This document shows, piece by piece, positions 29,841 to 37,693 of a stretch of DNA of 64,000 bases. Under the pieces are notes generated by a model. It did no database searches. It saw nothing but the letters and a program-made list of their open reading frames with translations, and was not told the DNA's origin. The translations under genes were made by a program, and so were the position numbers. Origin of the DNA: Desulfatibacillum alkenivorans DSM 16219 (GTDB lineage Bacteria; Desulfobacterota; Desulfobacteria; Desulfobacterales; Desulfatibacillaceae); contig NZ_FQZU01000001.1 in NCBI RefSeq assembly GCF_900142135.1, positions 409,653 to 473,652 on the forward strand, in the 5' to 3' direction. The stretch's first letter is position 1; each line of letters opens with the position of its first letter.

Positions 29841-31616
29841 TTACAATTTGACCGGCTGGGCCTCTCCAAAAACCTCGCGCAACGCGTCGCAGATTTCCTG
29901 CAGCGTACAGTCGTTTTTCACGCAGTCGCAGATGTCGGGCATCAGATTCCGGTTTTCGTCCTTGGCATGGGTCCTGAGCGAGGACAAAAGGCTTGCGGCC
30001 GTCCTGCCGTCGCGCGTTCTTTTCAATTCCCGTAGAGATGCCTTTTGCCGCTCTTCACAGGTGGCCATGAGGGCCGGGTCGTAGGTGGCTTCCACCTCCC
30101 GGTTTATGGTGACTTCGAGCTCCAGGTCGCTGGTGTAGCAATTAACGCCCACCACCAGATCCTCCTGGCTTTCAATGCGTTTTTGCTTTTCGTAGGCGCT
30201 TTTAGCCACGGCCTTGGGCATGTATCCGCTTTCAATGGCCGCCACCGCGCCGCCCATGCCCCTGATTTTATCCATTTCCGCCAGGGCTTCGGCTTCCAGT
30301 TCGTCCGTAAGGGACTCCATGAAATAGGACCCCGCCCAGGGATCGCACACGTCGGTCAGGCCGGTTTCATGCATGAGAATCCGCGTGGCGTCCAACTGCA
30401 TCTGCACCGCCTCCTGGCTGTGGCCCAGCCCAAGGGGCTCGTCCCACGGGGGAAAAACCCCCGGCAGGCTGCCGGTCATGCCAGCCGCAACCCCTCCCAC
30501 CACGGCCCTTGGCCAGTTGTTTAGGGTTCTTTGCAGCGTGGTGGAAGAACATCCGATATGGGCGGTGATCGGCTGGCGGATGGTCATGGCCTTGGGGTTT
30601 GTCACTCCAAAGTCTTCTTTCAGCATGCGGGCGTACATCCGGCGGGAAGCCCTGTGAAAAGCGATTTCCTTGTAGATTTCCATGGACCCGCCAAAGGCGT
30701 TGAACGTGAATTTGGTCAGAAAATCGTTGGGATCCAGGCCCGCTTTGATTCCTTCCTGGATGTAGGCGGCCGCGTTGGCCAGGGAAAAGGCCAGGTCCTG
30801 GGTGCGGGTGGCCCCGGCTTCCCGGATGTGGTAGCCGCCGATGCTGTTGACGTTCAGCAAGGGCATATGCTTGCGCATGAACTGCAGGGTGTCGCGAAAA
30901 AGGCGCAACGAAGGTCCGGCCGGATAGATATAGGTCCCCCGGGCGATGAACTCCTTTAAGATGTCGTTTTGGGGGGTTCCCCTAAGTGCGGCGGGGTCGA
31001 CGCCCCTGGACCGTGCAAGCTCTGCGTACATGGCGATGATGATTGCGCAGGGAGCGTTTATGGTGAAGTTGGAGGGAACCTTGTCGATCTCAAGGTCTCC
31101 GGTGTAGGGCTCGTAGATGACGCAAAAATCGCGAAAACTGTCCACGGCCACCCCCACCCGCCCCACTTCGCCTTCCGCCATGGGAGAGTCCGAGTCGTAA
31201 CCGCACTGGGTTACCAGATCAAAGGCCATGTTGGGGCCGCCGAAACGCCCCATGGAATGCATGCGTTTCAGATAATCGCGGTAGTCGGCGGCGGCGCCGA
31301 ATCCGCCGTACTTGCCCACGCCCCTGGAGCCGCCCCAGTCCGGCCTGTAATTGGCCTGGGCCGCCAGTTTTTCATTGGCTTTGGCGAAATCAAAAGGAGC
31401 GTTTCCCGCGGTAAAGGGATATTGGCCGGGAAAACCGACCTTCTCGAGAAAATCAAAATCCTTTATAGCATTGGGCGTGTAAAAGCAGGTGGGAGACTTT
31501 TCCAGATTATAGCGGCTGACGCGCTTGTTCACTAAATTTTCCCGCCAGGATTTTTCCTCCCTGGCTATCTGCTCCCTTTTCTCCCGGCAGTCGCATTTGT
31601 TTTGATCGTCCTTCAT
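29841..31616 (-). CDS. Adenosylcobalamin-dependent acyl-CoA mutase, large subunit (alkylsuccinyl-CoA mutase candidate)
   Basis: A 591-residue methylmalonyl-CoA-mutase-type TIM barrel without a B12 domain, which is encoded by the next gene upstream. Conserved parts include GGYHIREAG with the catalytic His263, FNAFGG, DEPLGLGHSQEAVQMQLDATRILMHETG and DPWAGSYFMESLT. The CoA/substrate loop is abnormal: methylmalonyl-CoA mutases have PYTRG and RPWTIRQYAGF, here PFTAG (67-71) and SRGVGKYGGF. This suggests a different acyl group, consistent with rearranging (1-methylalkyl)succinyl-CoA to (2-methylalkyl)malonyl-CoA. The start follows AGAGGGGG. An isobutyryl-CoA-type mutase is the alternative. Confidence 0.85.
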   Translation of the reverse strand: MKDDQNKCDCREKREQIAREEKSWRENLVNKRVSRYNLEKSPTCFYTPNAIKDFDFLEKVGFPGQYPFTAGNAPFDFAKANEKLAAQANYRPDWGGSRGVGKYGGFGAAADYRDYLKRMHSMGRFGGPNMAFDLVTQCGYDSDSPMAEGEVGRVGVAVDSFRDFCVIYEPYTGDLEIDKVPSNFTINAPCAIIIAMYAELARSRGVDPAALRGTPQNDILKEFIARGTYIYPAGPSLRLFRDTLQFMRKHMPLLNVNSIGGYHIREAGATRTQDLAFSLANAAAYIQEGIKAGLDPNDFLTKFTFNAFGGSMEIYKEIAFHRASRRMYARMLKEDFGVTNPKAMTIRQPITAHIGCSSTTLQRTLNNWPRAVVGGVAAGMTGSLPGVFPPWDEPLGLGHSQEAVQMQLDATRILMHETGLTDVCDPWAGSYFMESLTDELEAEALAEMDKIRGMGGAVAAIESGYMPKAVAKSAYEKQKRIESQEDLVVGVNCYTSDLELEVTINREVEATYDPALMATCEERQKASLRELKRTRDGRTAASLLSSLRTHAKDENRNLMPDICDCVKNDCTLQEICDALREVFGEAQPVKL

Positions 31617-31703
31617 GAACCCCCTCTTTGCAGCGTACGGCCGAACATATTTAGGCCATGTTTGATGCCGTGAATCCGGCTGGGATGGTGTAACAGTCAA
31701 AAA

Positions 31704-32102
31704 TCAGCAGGCGACAGACTCCGATATGAATCCGGCCACCTGAGAGACGGCGGACCCTGCGGTAAACACGCCCGCCACGCCCATTTCCTTGAGCGAGGCC
31801 ACATCCTGCTCGGGAATCACGCCGCCCACAATCAGCAGGATGTCCTCGGCCTTTTTGCTTTTCAACTGATCCACGACCTTTTGAGTCAGGCTCAAATGGG
31901 CGCCGGATAAAATGGACAGGCCGATCACGTCCACGTCCTCCTGCAGGGCTGCGCTCACGATTTGCTCCGGGCTCTGGCGCAAACCCGTGTAAATGACCTC
32001 AAAGCCTGCGTCCCGCAGGCCGTAGGCGATAATTCTCGCGCCTCGTTCGTGGCCGTCCAAACCTGGTTTGGCTATGAGTACGCGAATCTTTTTGTTGTTC
32101 AT
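31704..32102 (-). CDS. Cobalamin-binding subunit of the acyl-CoA mutase
   Basis: A 132-residue B12-binding Rossmann-like domain. It has the base-off/His-on motif DGHERG (in KPGLDGHERGARIIAYGL), then GLSILSGAH and VGGVIPEQD lining the nucleotide tail. It matches the stand-alone small subunits of split mutases (IcmB/HcmB-like, McmA C-terminal type). It is the first gene of the operon, with GGAGGGAATTC before the ATG and the putative sigma-54 promoter about 45 bp upstream. Confidence 0.92.
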   Translation of the reverse strand: MNNKKIRVLIAKPGLDGHERGARIIAYGLRDAGFEVIYTGLRQSPEQIVSAALQEDVDVIGLSILSGAHLSLTQKVVDQLKSKKAEDILLIVGGVIPEQDVASLKEMGVAGVFTAGSAVSQVAGFISESVAC

Positions 32103-32147
32103 GAATTCCCTCCAAGTAGATAGTGGCAGGCTGGTGTGCAGTGTAAT

Positions 32148-32163
32148 GGCAAGAAGGGCGCCA
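32148..32163 (-). promoter_or_regulatory. Sigma-54 (-24/-12) promoter of the alkane operon
   Basis: On the minus strand TGGCGCCCTTCTTGCC matches the TGGCAC-N5-TTGCA consensus: invariant GG and GC dinucleotides with exactly 10 nt between them. The predicted start lies about 35 bp before the ATG of the B12-binding subunit. A sigma-54 activator gene is next door. A similar GG/GC pair on the other strand has the wrong spacing. Confidence 0.75.
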
Positions 32164-32356
32164 GAACGCGGAATTTTAATTTAACTATTTGAAATGATGT
32201 TATATTTTATTAAATACGGTCTTCGGGGGAGGCGCCCCAAGCGCGCCCAGTGGGACACAGCCGCCCAAAATCAAGGGCAGATACGCGGCTTTTGGAGAGG
32301 CGGCTTAGGTGTAACATTCTGAAATAATGCAGGAGTTGATTTTGGGTTCGCGGGTT

Positions 32357-32392
32357 GGGTCACAAGTGACCCGTCTGGGTCAGGATAGACCC
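32357..32392. promoter_or_regulatory. Tandem inverted repeats, candidate upstream activator sites
   Basis: Two 16-bp inverted repeats of identical design, GGGTCACAAGTGACCC and GGGTC-AGGATA-GACCC, have centres 20 bp apart (two helical turns). They lie roughly 215-235 bp upstream of the -12 element. The second overlaps the last codons of the activator gene. No T tract follows either, so they do not look like terminators. Confidence 0.6.
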
Positions 32393-34239
32393 AGGCGCTT
32401 CATCTTACGAAACAGGGTCTTGCGGGAAATGCCTAAAGACTCGGCGGTTCTGGACTTGTGCCCCCGGTTCTGGTCCAGGGCTTTTTTGATCAGGGCCTTT
32501 TCCACGTTTTCAGTAGCGCCTCTGAGGTCAGCCCCGTTTTCCACGGCTTCGGACAGGGGCGCCTTGGCCTGCAAGGGTTCGGGAGAGATGAAGTCCAGGC
32601 GATTTACCGTGAGATAGCGCTGAATCACGTTTTGGAGTTCCCGCACGTTGCCCGGCCAGTCATAGGCGACCAGATCGTTCAGAACCTTGCCTGGCAGGAC
32701 AGCCTGGCCCTGGCCTCCGGAATAGACTTTCATGAAGTGCTCCGCCAGCAGGGGGATGTCGTCCCGGCGTTGGCGCAGGGGCGGCAAGTTGATGGGGATG
32801 ATGTGAATTCTGAAGAAAAAGTCCTCGCGCATCTTGCCGGCCCGGGCTTGTTCCAGGAGGTTGCGGTTGGTGGCGGCGATAATGCGGAAGTCGGAGAATT
32901 TGACGGCATTGCCGCCTACGGGCGTGTAGCCTCCTCCTTCGATGGCCCGGAGGAGCTTGACCTGCAGCATGATGTCCAGTTCGCCCACTTCGTCCAAAAA
33001 CAGGGTTCCGCCGTTGGCTTGGTCCAGGAAGCCTTCCTTGTTGGAATGGGTGCCGGTGAAGGCCCCTTTGCGGCTTCCGAAAAACTCGCTTTCCAGGAGG
33101 TTGGCCGGGATGGCCGCGCAGTTTACGGGCACGAAGGGCTGGTCAGCTCTTTTGCTCATTTTATGGATGGCTCGGGCGACCAGTTCCTTGCCGGTTCCTG
33201 ATTCGCCGTAAATAATGACATTGGCGCTGCCGGCCGCCGCATTGAGGATAAGCTCGTAGACTTCCTGCATGGCCGTGCTTTTGCCGATAATATTGCCAAA
33301 CCGGTAGCGGTCCCGCATGGAGGAACGAAGGTTGACGTTTTCCCGGCGCAGGTTTTCCGCTTCCTCCTGCATGGAAAGCTCCCTGAGTTTTGTTTCCGTG
33401 ACGTCGCGGGCGGTGAGCAGCAGGCTGGGTTTTCCTTTCCAGGTGATAAAATTGGCCTTGCCTTCCACCCAGAGTTCATTGCCCAACTTGTGCAGGCAAC
33501 GGGCCTGGAATGTGCGTTCCTCCGCAGCGCCGGACTCCAGGGCCTGGTACAATTCCAGAAAATAGGGGCGAAACGGCTCAGCCGCCATAAATTCCGGGGT
33601 TTTGGCGAGGAACTCCTCCCGGGTGTAGCCAAACATGGAAGCCGCGGCTTCGTTGGCGAACAGAAACCTGTTTTTGTGGGCAAGCACGACTCCTTCGGTA
33701 ATGCGCTCTCCCAGCAGGCGATAGAGCGCTTCCGACTCCCGGAGGCTCTGTTCCGCGGCTTTTCTGGCCGAGATGTCCAGGCCCATGCCCATGAGATAGG
33801 ACGCTCCATTGATCCGGGTGCTGACGCCCGTGAACATGTAGGGAATCTTTCTGCCGTCTTTGGTGACTATGGTGGATTCGGCCAAACCCTCGCCGTTCAC
33901 GAATACGTCCTTGATGCTGTTTCGGATTAAATTCTTGTCTCCGCCCTTGAATAAGGTGAGCAGGCTGATGGAACCCACCTCCTCCTCGGTGTATCCGGTG
34001 ACGGTCTCCACGTTCCGGTTCCAGCGAAGCACCTGGAGCTTGTCGTTAAAGCAGTAAAATATGCCCGGCAGGCCCCGAATGAGGGTTTCGAAAAATTGGT
34101 TTTCGTTGGCCAGGGCCTTCAGAGCTTCTTCCAATTCCTGAAGCTGCTCCCCCCGGGAGCTTTCGGGCGCGGCTTTTCCTTTTGCCGTATGGAGGCTGCT
34201 TTCCGGGGTCTTCGAGGACGCTTTTAGAGTATTTGGCAT
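32380..34239 (-). CDS. PAS-PAS-sigma54 activator (Fis-type HTH)
   Basis: A 619-residue sigma-54-dependent transcription activator. Two PAS domains (about 48-165 and 175-295) sense a signal. A short coiled linker leads to the AAA+ domain with Walker A GESGTGKELVARAIH, the sigma-54 contact loop GAFTGT (the final residue is usually Ala) and Walker B GGTLFLDEVGEL. The C-terminal Fis helix-turn-helix is ALDQNRGHKSRTAESLGISRKTLFRKMKRLGL. There is no receiver domain, so it is probably ligand-driven rather than a two-component regulator. The start was moved to an inner ATG, as the upstream extension uses TTG. Position and orientation make it the likely regulator of the alkane operon. Confidence 0.88.
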   Translation of the reverse strand: MPNTLKASSKTPESSLHTAKGKAAPESSRGEQLQELEEALKALANENQFFETLIRGLPGIFYCFNDKLQVLRWNRNVETVTGYTEEEVGSISLLTLFKGGDKNLIRNSIKDVFVNGEGLAESTIVTKDGRKIPYMFTGVSTRINGASYLMGMGLDISARKAAEQSLRESEALYRLLGERITEGVVLAHKNRFLFANEAAASMFGYTREEFLAKTPEFMAAEPFRPYFLELYQALESGAAEERTFQARCLHKLGNELWVEGKANFITWKGKPSLLLTARDVTETKLRELSMQEEAENLRRENVNLRSSMRDRYRFGNIIGKSTAMQEVYELILNAAAGSANVIIYGESGTGKELVARAIHKMSKRADQPFVPVNCAAIPANLLESEFFGSRKGAFTGTHSNKEGFLDQANGGTLFLDEVGELDIMLQVKLLRAIEGGGYTPVGGNAVKFSDFRIIAATNRNLLEQARAGKMREDFFFRIHIIPINLPPLRQRRDDIPLLAEHFMKVYSGGQGQAVLPGKVLNDLVAYDWPGNVRELQNVIQRYLTVNRLDFISPEPLQAKAPLSEAVENGADLRGATENVEKALIKKALDQNRGHKSRTAESLGISRKTLFRKMKRLGLS

Positions 34240-34582
34240 GGGATTTAAATCCTGATGGGGGGACGGGGCCCGGCGCAGGCCAGCGCAGAGACTCCGGTTA
34301 TTGATGGCATGGTGCGTCAATAGCGAATGTATTCTTTTTACACTCTATTTCACTCCATTGTAAAGTTTTTTTTGACATTGCATGGCAGGGCGCCAAGGAA
34401 ATTGTCCCAAGTCGGGCCGTTAATCCGTTCGCGGCGGGAGGGCATTTTTCGCCCGTGACACCGGAACAGGTTTTTCAACCCAGGCAAGGGAATGGCGGCT
34501 TGAATCGGGATTGCTAAATTTCAGAAAGCCAGGCGGTGAAAATAGGGGATTGTACGGCAATTAGGATTTTTGGGCAAAAAAA
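34240..34582. other. Intergenic region upstream of the activator gene
   Basis: No gene seen. The stretch near 34325-34380 is AT-rich and may contain the activator's promoter, but I find no convincing -35/-10 or -24/-12 pair. Confidence 0.35.
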
Positions 34583-34674
<92 letters not shown>

Positions 34675-35019
34675 GCATTGTATGCGGCGTACTTCTATGT
34701 CTTGCCTGCATGAACTTTCCCTTGCGCGAGTAAGGCGAGCCTTCACATGCGCCCCAAAGGGTGGGTGTCTTATGGCGCATTTTAATCGTTTTGGCAAGAG
34801 GTTTTTTTTCTGTTAGGTTTTTCCATGAGGAACGGCTCTGATTTTCCTGAAACCCGTGAAATCCGCCCGGGCATGCCCTGGCGCAAAGGCTCTGCGGCGC
34901 TGTCACGCCGGATAAACTTCCCCGTTTTTTGCGCGCGGCGCCATGGAAAGGTTCTTTGCAGAGCTTTCTTTCAGGAAAGCGATATGCCGAAGGCTTTTTT
35001 TCTTGCTTGTTTTAGGCTG
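34675..35019. other. Intergenic region between tRNA-Ser and marR-type gene
   Basis: No gene supported. An ATGCGCC...GGCGCAT inverted repeat with a 19-nt loop, followed by TTTT on the plus strand, lies near 34748-34783. Its direction matches no nearby plus-strand gene. Confidence 0.4.
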
Positions 35020-35544
35020 TTACCGTTCTTCAGGAGGCCGGGCGTCCATGGACTCGTGGGACAGGGCCAAGCCGTTTTCGGGCATGAGCGGCTCGTCGAT
35101 AAAATGGATGAGCTTGGACAAGCTGGAGACGATCTCCGCCACTTCCTGTTCGGGCAGGTTTTCCAGTCCTTCTATGATTTGCTTTTGGAGCGGGGGAGGG
35201 GCGTGGGAGGCCATGTCCCTGCCTTTATCCGTGAGTTCCACGGTAATCACCCTGCGATCCTTGTTGGTCCGGGAACGGATCACCAGGCCTTTATTTTCCA
35301 GGCGGTCGATGATGCCGGTGACCGTGCTGGACTTGACCATGATTTCCGCAGCAAGTCGTGACAAAGAGAGGGGGCCCTTTTCGTACAAGGCCATGAGGCA
35401 TGCCAACTGAGGGCCGCTGACCAAATAGGTGCGGCTGAGCTCTTTGGTGTACATTTCCTCCGCCTGGATAAGGCGGCGGATAAGCCATACAATTTCTTTT
35501 ATTTTGTTATCAAAGACAACCGGTTCGTTCAACGGTCGATTCAT
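35020..35544 (-). CDS. MarR-family transcriptional regulator
   Basis: A 174-residue winged-helix protein. Core segments are YLVSGPQLACLMALYEKGPLSLSRLAAEIMVKSSTVTGIIDRLENKGLVIRSRTNKDRRVITVELTDKG, the HTH plus wing with the conserved DxRxxxV-like DRRVITV. The N-terminal helices form the dimer domain. The inner ATG after GAAGGCGG is preferred to the upstream TTG. It lies downstream of and co-directional with the betaine transporter genes, and AATTGAA half-sites occur before both it and proV, so it may control osmoprotectant uptake. Ligand unknown. Confidence 0.85.
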   Translation of the reverse strand: MNRPLNEPVVFDNKIKEIVWLIRRLIQAEEMYTKELSRTYLVSGPQLACLMALYEKGPLSLSRLAAEIMVKSSTVTGIIDRLENKGLVIRSRTNKDRRVITVELTDKGRDMASHAPPPLQKQIIEGLENLPEQEVAEIVSSLSKLIHFIDEPLMPENGLALSHESMDARPPEER

Positions 35545-35661
35545 AATAATAACCGCCTTCAATTATTCTACTGCAAGCACGGAAATTATCACCAGGCGTT
35601 AAGAAAGGCAACTGAAATACGCACGGCTGAAAAAATAGCGGGCCGCCTGATTCAAGGGCTG

Positions 35662-35700
35662 AAAGGCCCCGCCGCGCCCGTTATCGGAGGCGGCGGGGCC
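35662..35700 (-). terminator. Hairpin after proX
   Basis: A perfect 11-bp GGCCCCGCCGC/GCGGCGGGGCC stem with a 14-nt loop lies just after the proX stop codon; TTT follows on the minus strand. The stem is very stable but the T tract is short, so it may be a terminator or an mRNA-stabilising hairpin. Confidence 0.55.
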
Positions 35701-35727
35701 TGGAATGATCACGTCGGCAAATAACCG

Positions 35728-36768
35728 CTACTTGGCGGCTTTCCGGGCTTCTTCAATCCAGCCGTTCCATTTCTCCTGGTTCTTGGCGATCCATTCGTTG
35801 GCGTGCCTGTCAATATCCTTGGCGGATTTTTCGCCTTCGTTCATCCTGGTGTTCTGCTCGTTGATGTCAATCAAGGGCAGGGTGAAAACCTCAAAAAAGC
35901 GCTTGGCCGCCGGGTTTTCCGCCAGGAATTTTTTATTGGCCACAATCTGGATGTCGCAAACCACAAATCCCAGCTTTACGGGGTCGGTAACAGCGCCTTC
36001 TACGCCAGACACGGTCATGCGGTCCACGGCGGGTTTCTGCGTTTCCATGGGGATGATTTCAGGTACGTTGATCCACATGACGTCCTTGCCGGGTTTCATC
36101 TTGAAGATGGTCCAGTTGGGGGCCCAGGTGTAAAAGAAAACGGGCTTGCCGGATTTATAGGCCGCCAGGGCGGAAGCGATGCCGGCTTCATAAGAGGCCT
36201 TGACCGGGTTGATGTAGTCTTTCAGGCCGTATGTTTCCATATGAAAGGCGATGGCTTTTTCGCAGCCCCAGCCGGGAGGACAGGCGGTGAGGTCGGCTTT
36301 GCCGTCTTTGTTGGTGTCAAAAGCCTTGATCACTTCCGGGCGTTTGAAATCGTCCAGGCTTTTGATGTTGAATTTTTCCACGTCTCTTTTGGAAACCAGG
36401 TATCCCTGGAGCCCGCCGGCTTTGGCCACGTAACCGATGGTCTGGGCTTTTTCATCAAAGTCCTTGGGGACCTGGCTGTTGTGCATGGGGAACCAGCCGT
36501 TGCACCAGTAGTCCAGGTCGCCCAGGGTTACGGATTTATAGAAAATGGGGTTGGCCAGGTCTTTAGGCTTCTTGGCTTTGTAGCCAAGCTCTTCCAGGCC
36601 CTTGCGGACCAGGACTTCCTGGAAAAAGCCCGTGTTCCAGGTGGCGCGGGCGGGTTTGACGGTGACGCCCTTGCCGGGCTTCTCCTGGTAGGCCATGCCC
36701 GGCGCCGGAGCGATGAAGCAGGCCGCTACAGCGGCGATAACCAATGCTTTGACTAAACGTAAATTCAT
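35728..36768 (-). CDS. proX: Glycine betaine/proline ABC transporter substrate-binding protein (ProX-like)
   Basis: A 346-residue exported binding protein. The signal peptide is MNLRLVKALVIAAVAACFIAPAPGMA. The body fits OpuAC/ProX: GVTVKPARATWNTGFFQEVLVRKGLEELGYK, LGDLDYWCNGWFPMH and tryptophan-rich segments (ACPPGWGCEKA, FFYTWAPNWTIF) that would form the aromatic cage around a quaternary ammonium. The start has a textbook AGAGGAGGAATT site. The proVWX order on the minus strand indicates an operon with proX last. Confidence 0.9.
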   Translation of the reverse strand: MNLRLVKALVIAAVAACFIAPAPGMAYQEKPGKGVTVKPARATWNTGFFQEVLVRKGLEELGYKAKKPKDLANPIFYKSVTLGDLDYWCNGWFPMHNSQVPKDFDEKAQTIGYVAKAGGLQGYLVSKRDVEKFNIKSLDDFKRPEVIKAFDTNKDGKADLTACPPGWGCEKAIAFHMETYGLKDYINPVKASYEAGIASALAAYKSGKPVFFYTWAPNWTIFKMKPGKDVMWINVPEIIPMETQKPAVDRMTVSGVEGAVTDPVKLGFVVCDIQIVANKKFLAENPAAKRFFEVFTLPLIDINEQNTRMNEGEKSAKDIDRHANEWIAKNQEKWNGWIEEARKAAK

Positions 36769-36811
36769 AATTCCTCCTCTGCAAAATAAAGTTGTTGGTT
36801 TTGCCTGTTTA

Positions 36812-37645
36812 TCAGTCTTTTTTCTGAGCCATGGATTGGGTGATGCGGTCCAGAATAATAGCCATGAGAACAATGCCCAGGCCGCCGATCACAGCCTGTC
36901 CGATATCCAGCGTATTCAGGCCCAGGATGACGGGGGAGCCCAGGCCGCCCGCGCCGATGAGCGCTGCAATGACGACCATGGAAAGAGCCATCATGATGGT
37001 TTGGTTGAGCCCGGCCAGGATGGTGGGCATGGCAAGGGGAATCTGTACGCGTACAAGCACCTGCCAGTTGGTGGCGCCAAAGGCCTGGGCCGCTTCCACC
37101 AGTTCGGGGTGCACTCCCCTAATGCCCAGGCTGGTCAGGCGGATGATGGGGGGCATGGCGAACACGATGGTTGACAAAACGCCCGCCACGTTGCCCACGG
37201 AAAAGAGCATGACAATGGGCACCAGGTACACAAAAGCCGGAGTGGTCTGCATGGCGTCCAAAAAGGGCCGCATCCAGGATTCGAATTTATCCGATCGTCC
37301 CGCAAGGATGCCCAGGGGCGCCCCCACAAGAGTGCAGAAAATAACGGCTGAAAGCACCATGGCCAGGGTGGTCATGGCGTCCGTCCAGAGGCCCAGCATG
37401 CCCACAAAGGCCATGGTGACCACCGAGAATATGGACAACTTGATTCCGGAAAATTTCCAGGCCGCCAAACCAATGGCGATAATGACGATAATCGGATGGA
37501 TCGCGTTCAGGCCATTGTCAAATCCCGACAAGGTGGTTTCCACGGGCCACTTGATGGCCTGGAAAAAGGGCCGGTAATTGTCCACCAGCCATTCCACTGC
37601 TTGGGAAACCCAGGTGTCCAGGGGTATTATTTTGTCTTCAAACAT
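36812..37645 (-). CDS. proW: Glycine betaine/proline ABC transporter permease (ProW-like)
   Basis: A 277-residue inner-membrane permease with about six hydrophobic spans. The signature for contact with the ATPase is ELVEAAQAFGATNWQVLVRVQIPLAMPTILAGLNQ (EAA motif). The N-terminal extension (PLDTWVSQAVEWLVDNYRPFFQAIKWP) matches ProW/OpuAB. It follows proV by 48 bp and precedes proX by 43 bp. Confidence 0.92.
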   Translation of the reverse strand: MFEDKIIPLDTWVSQAVEWLVDNYRPFFQAIKWPVETTLSGFDNGLNAIHPIIVIIAIGLAAWKFSGIKLSIFSVVTMAFVGMLGLWTDAMTTLAMVLSAVIFCTLVGAPLGILAGRSDKFESWMRPFLDAMQTTPAFVYLVPIVMLFSVGNVAGVLSTIVFAMPPIIRLTSLGIRGVHPELVEAAQAFGATNWQVLVRVQIPLAMPTILAGLNQTIMMALSMVVIAALIGAGGLGSPVILGLNTLDIGQAVIGGLGIVLMAIILDRITQSMAQKKD

Positions 37646-37693
37646 TGCTTCTCTCCAATACGTCTATCAGGGGCGCAGCACGCCCCGGAAGGT

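Noticed and set aside
32123-32142. Plus-strand TGGCAG...GTGCA resembling a -24/-12 element
   Set aside because: Eleven rather than ten bases between GG and GC, and it points away from the operon.
32375-32394. Inverted repeat at the end of the activator gene as a terminator
   Set aside because: No T tract follows, and the neighbouring repeat has the same half-sites and spacing, which fits operators better.
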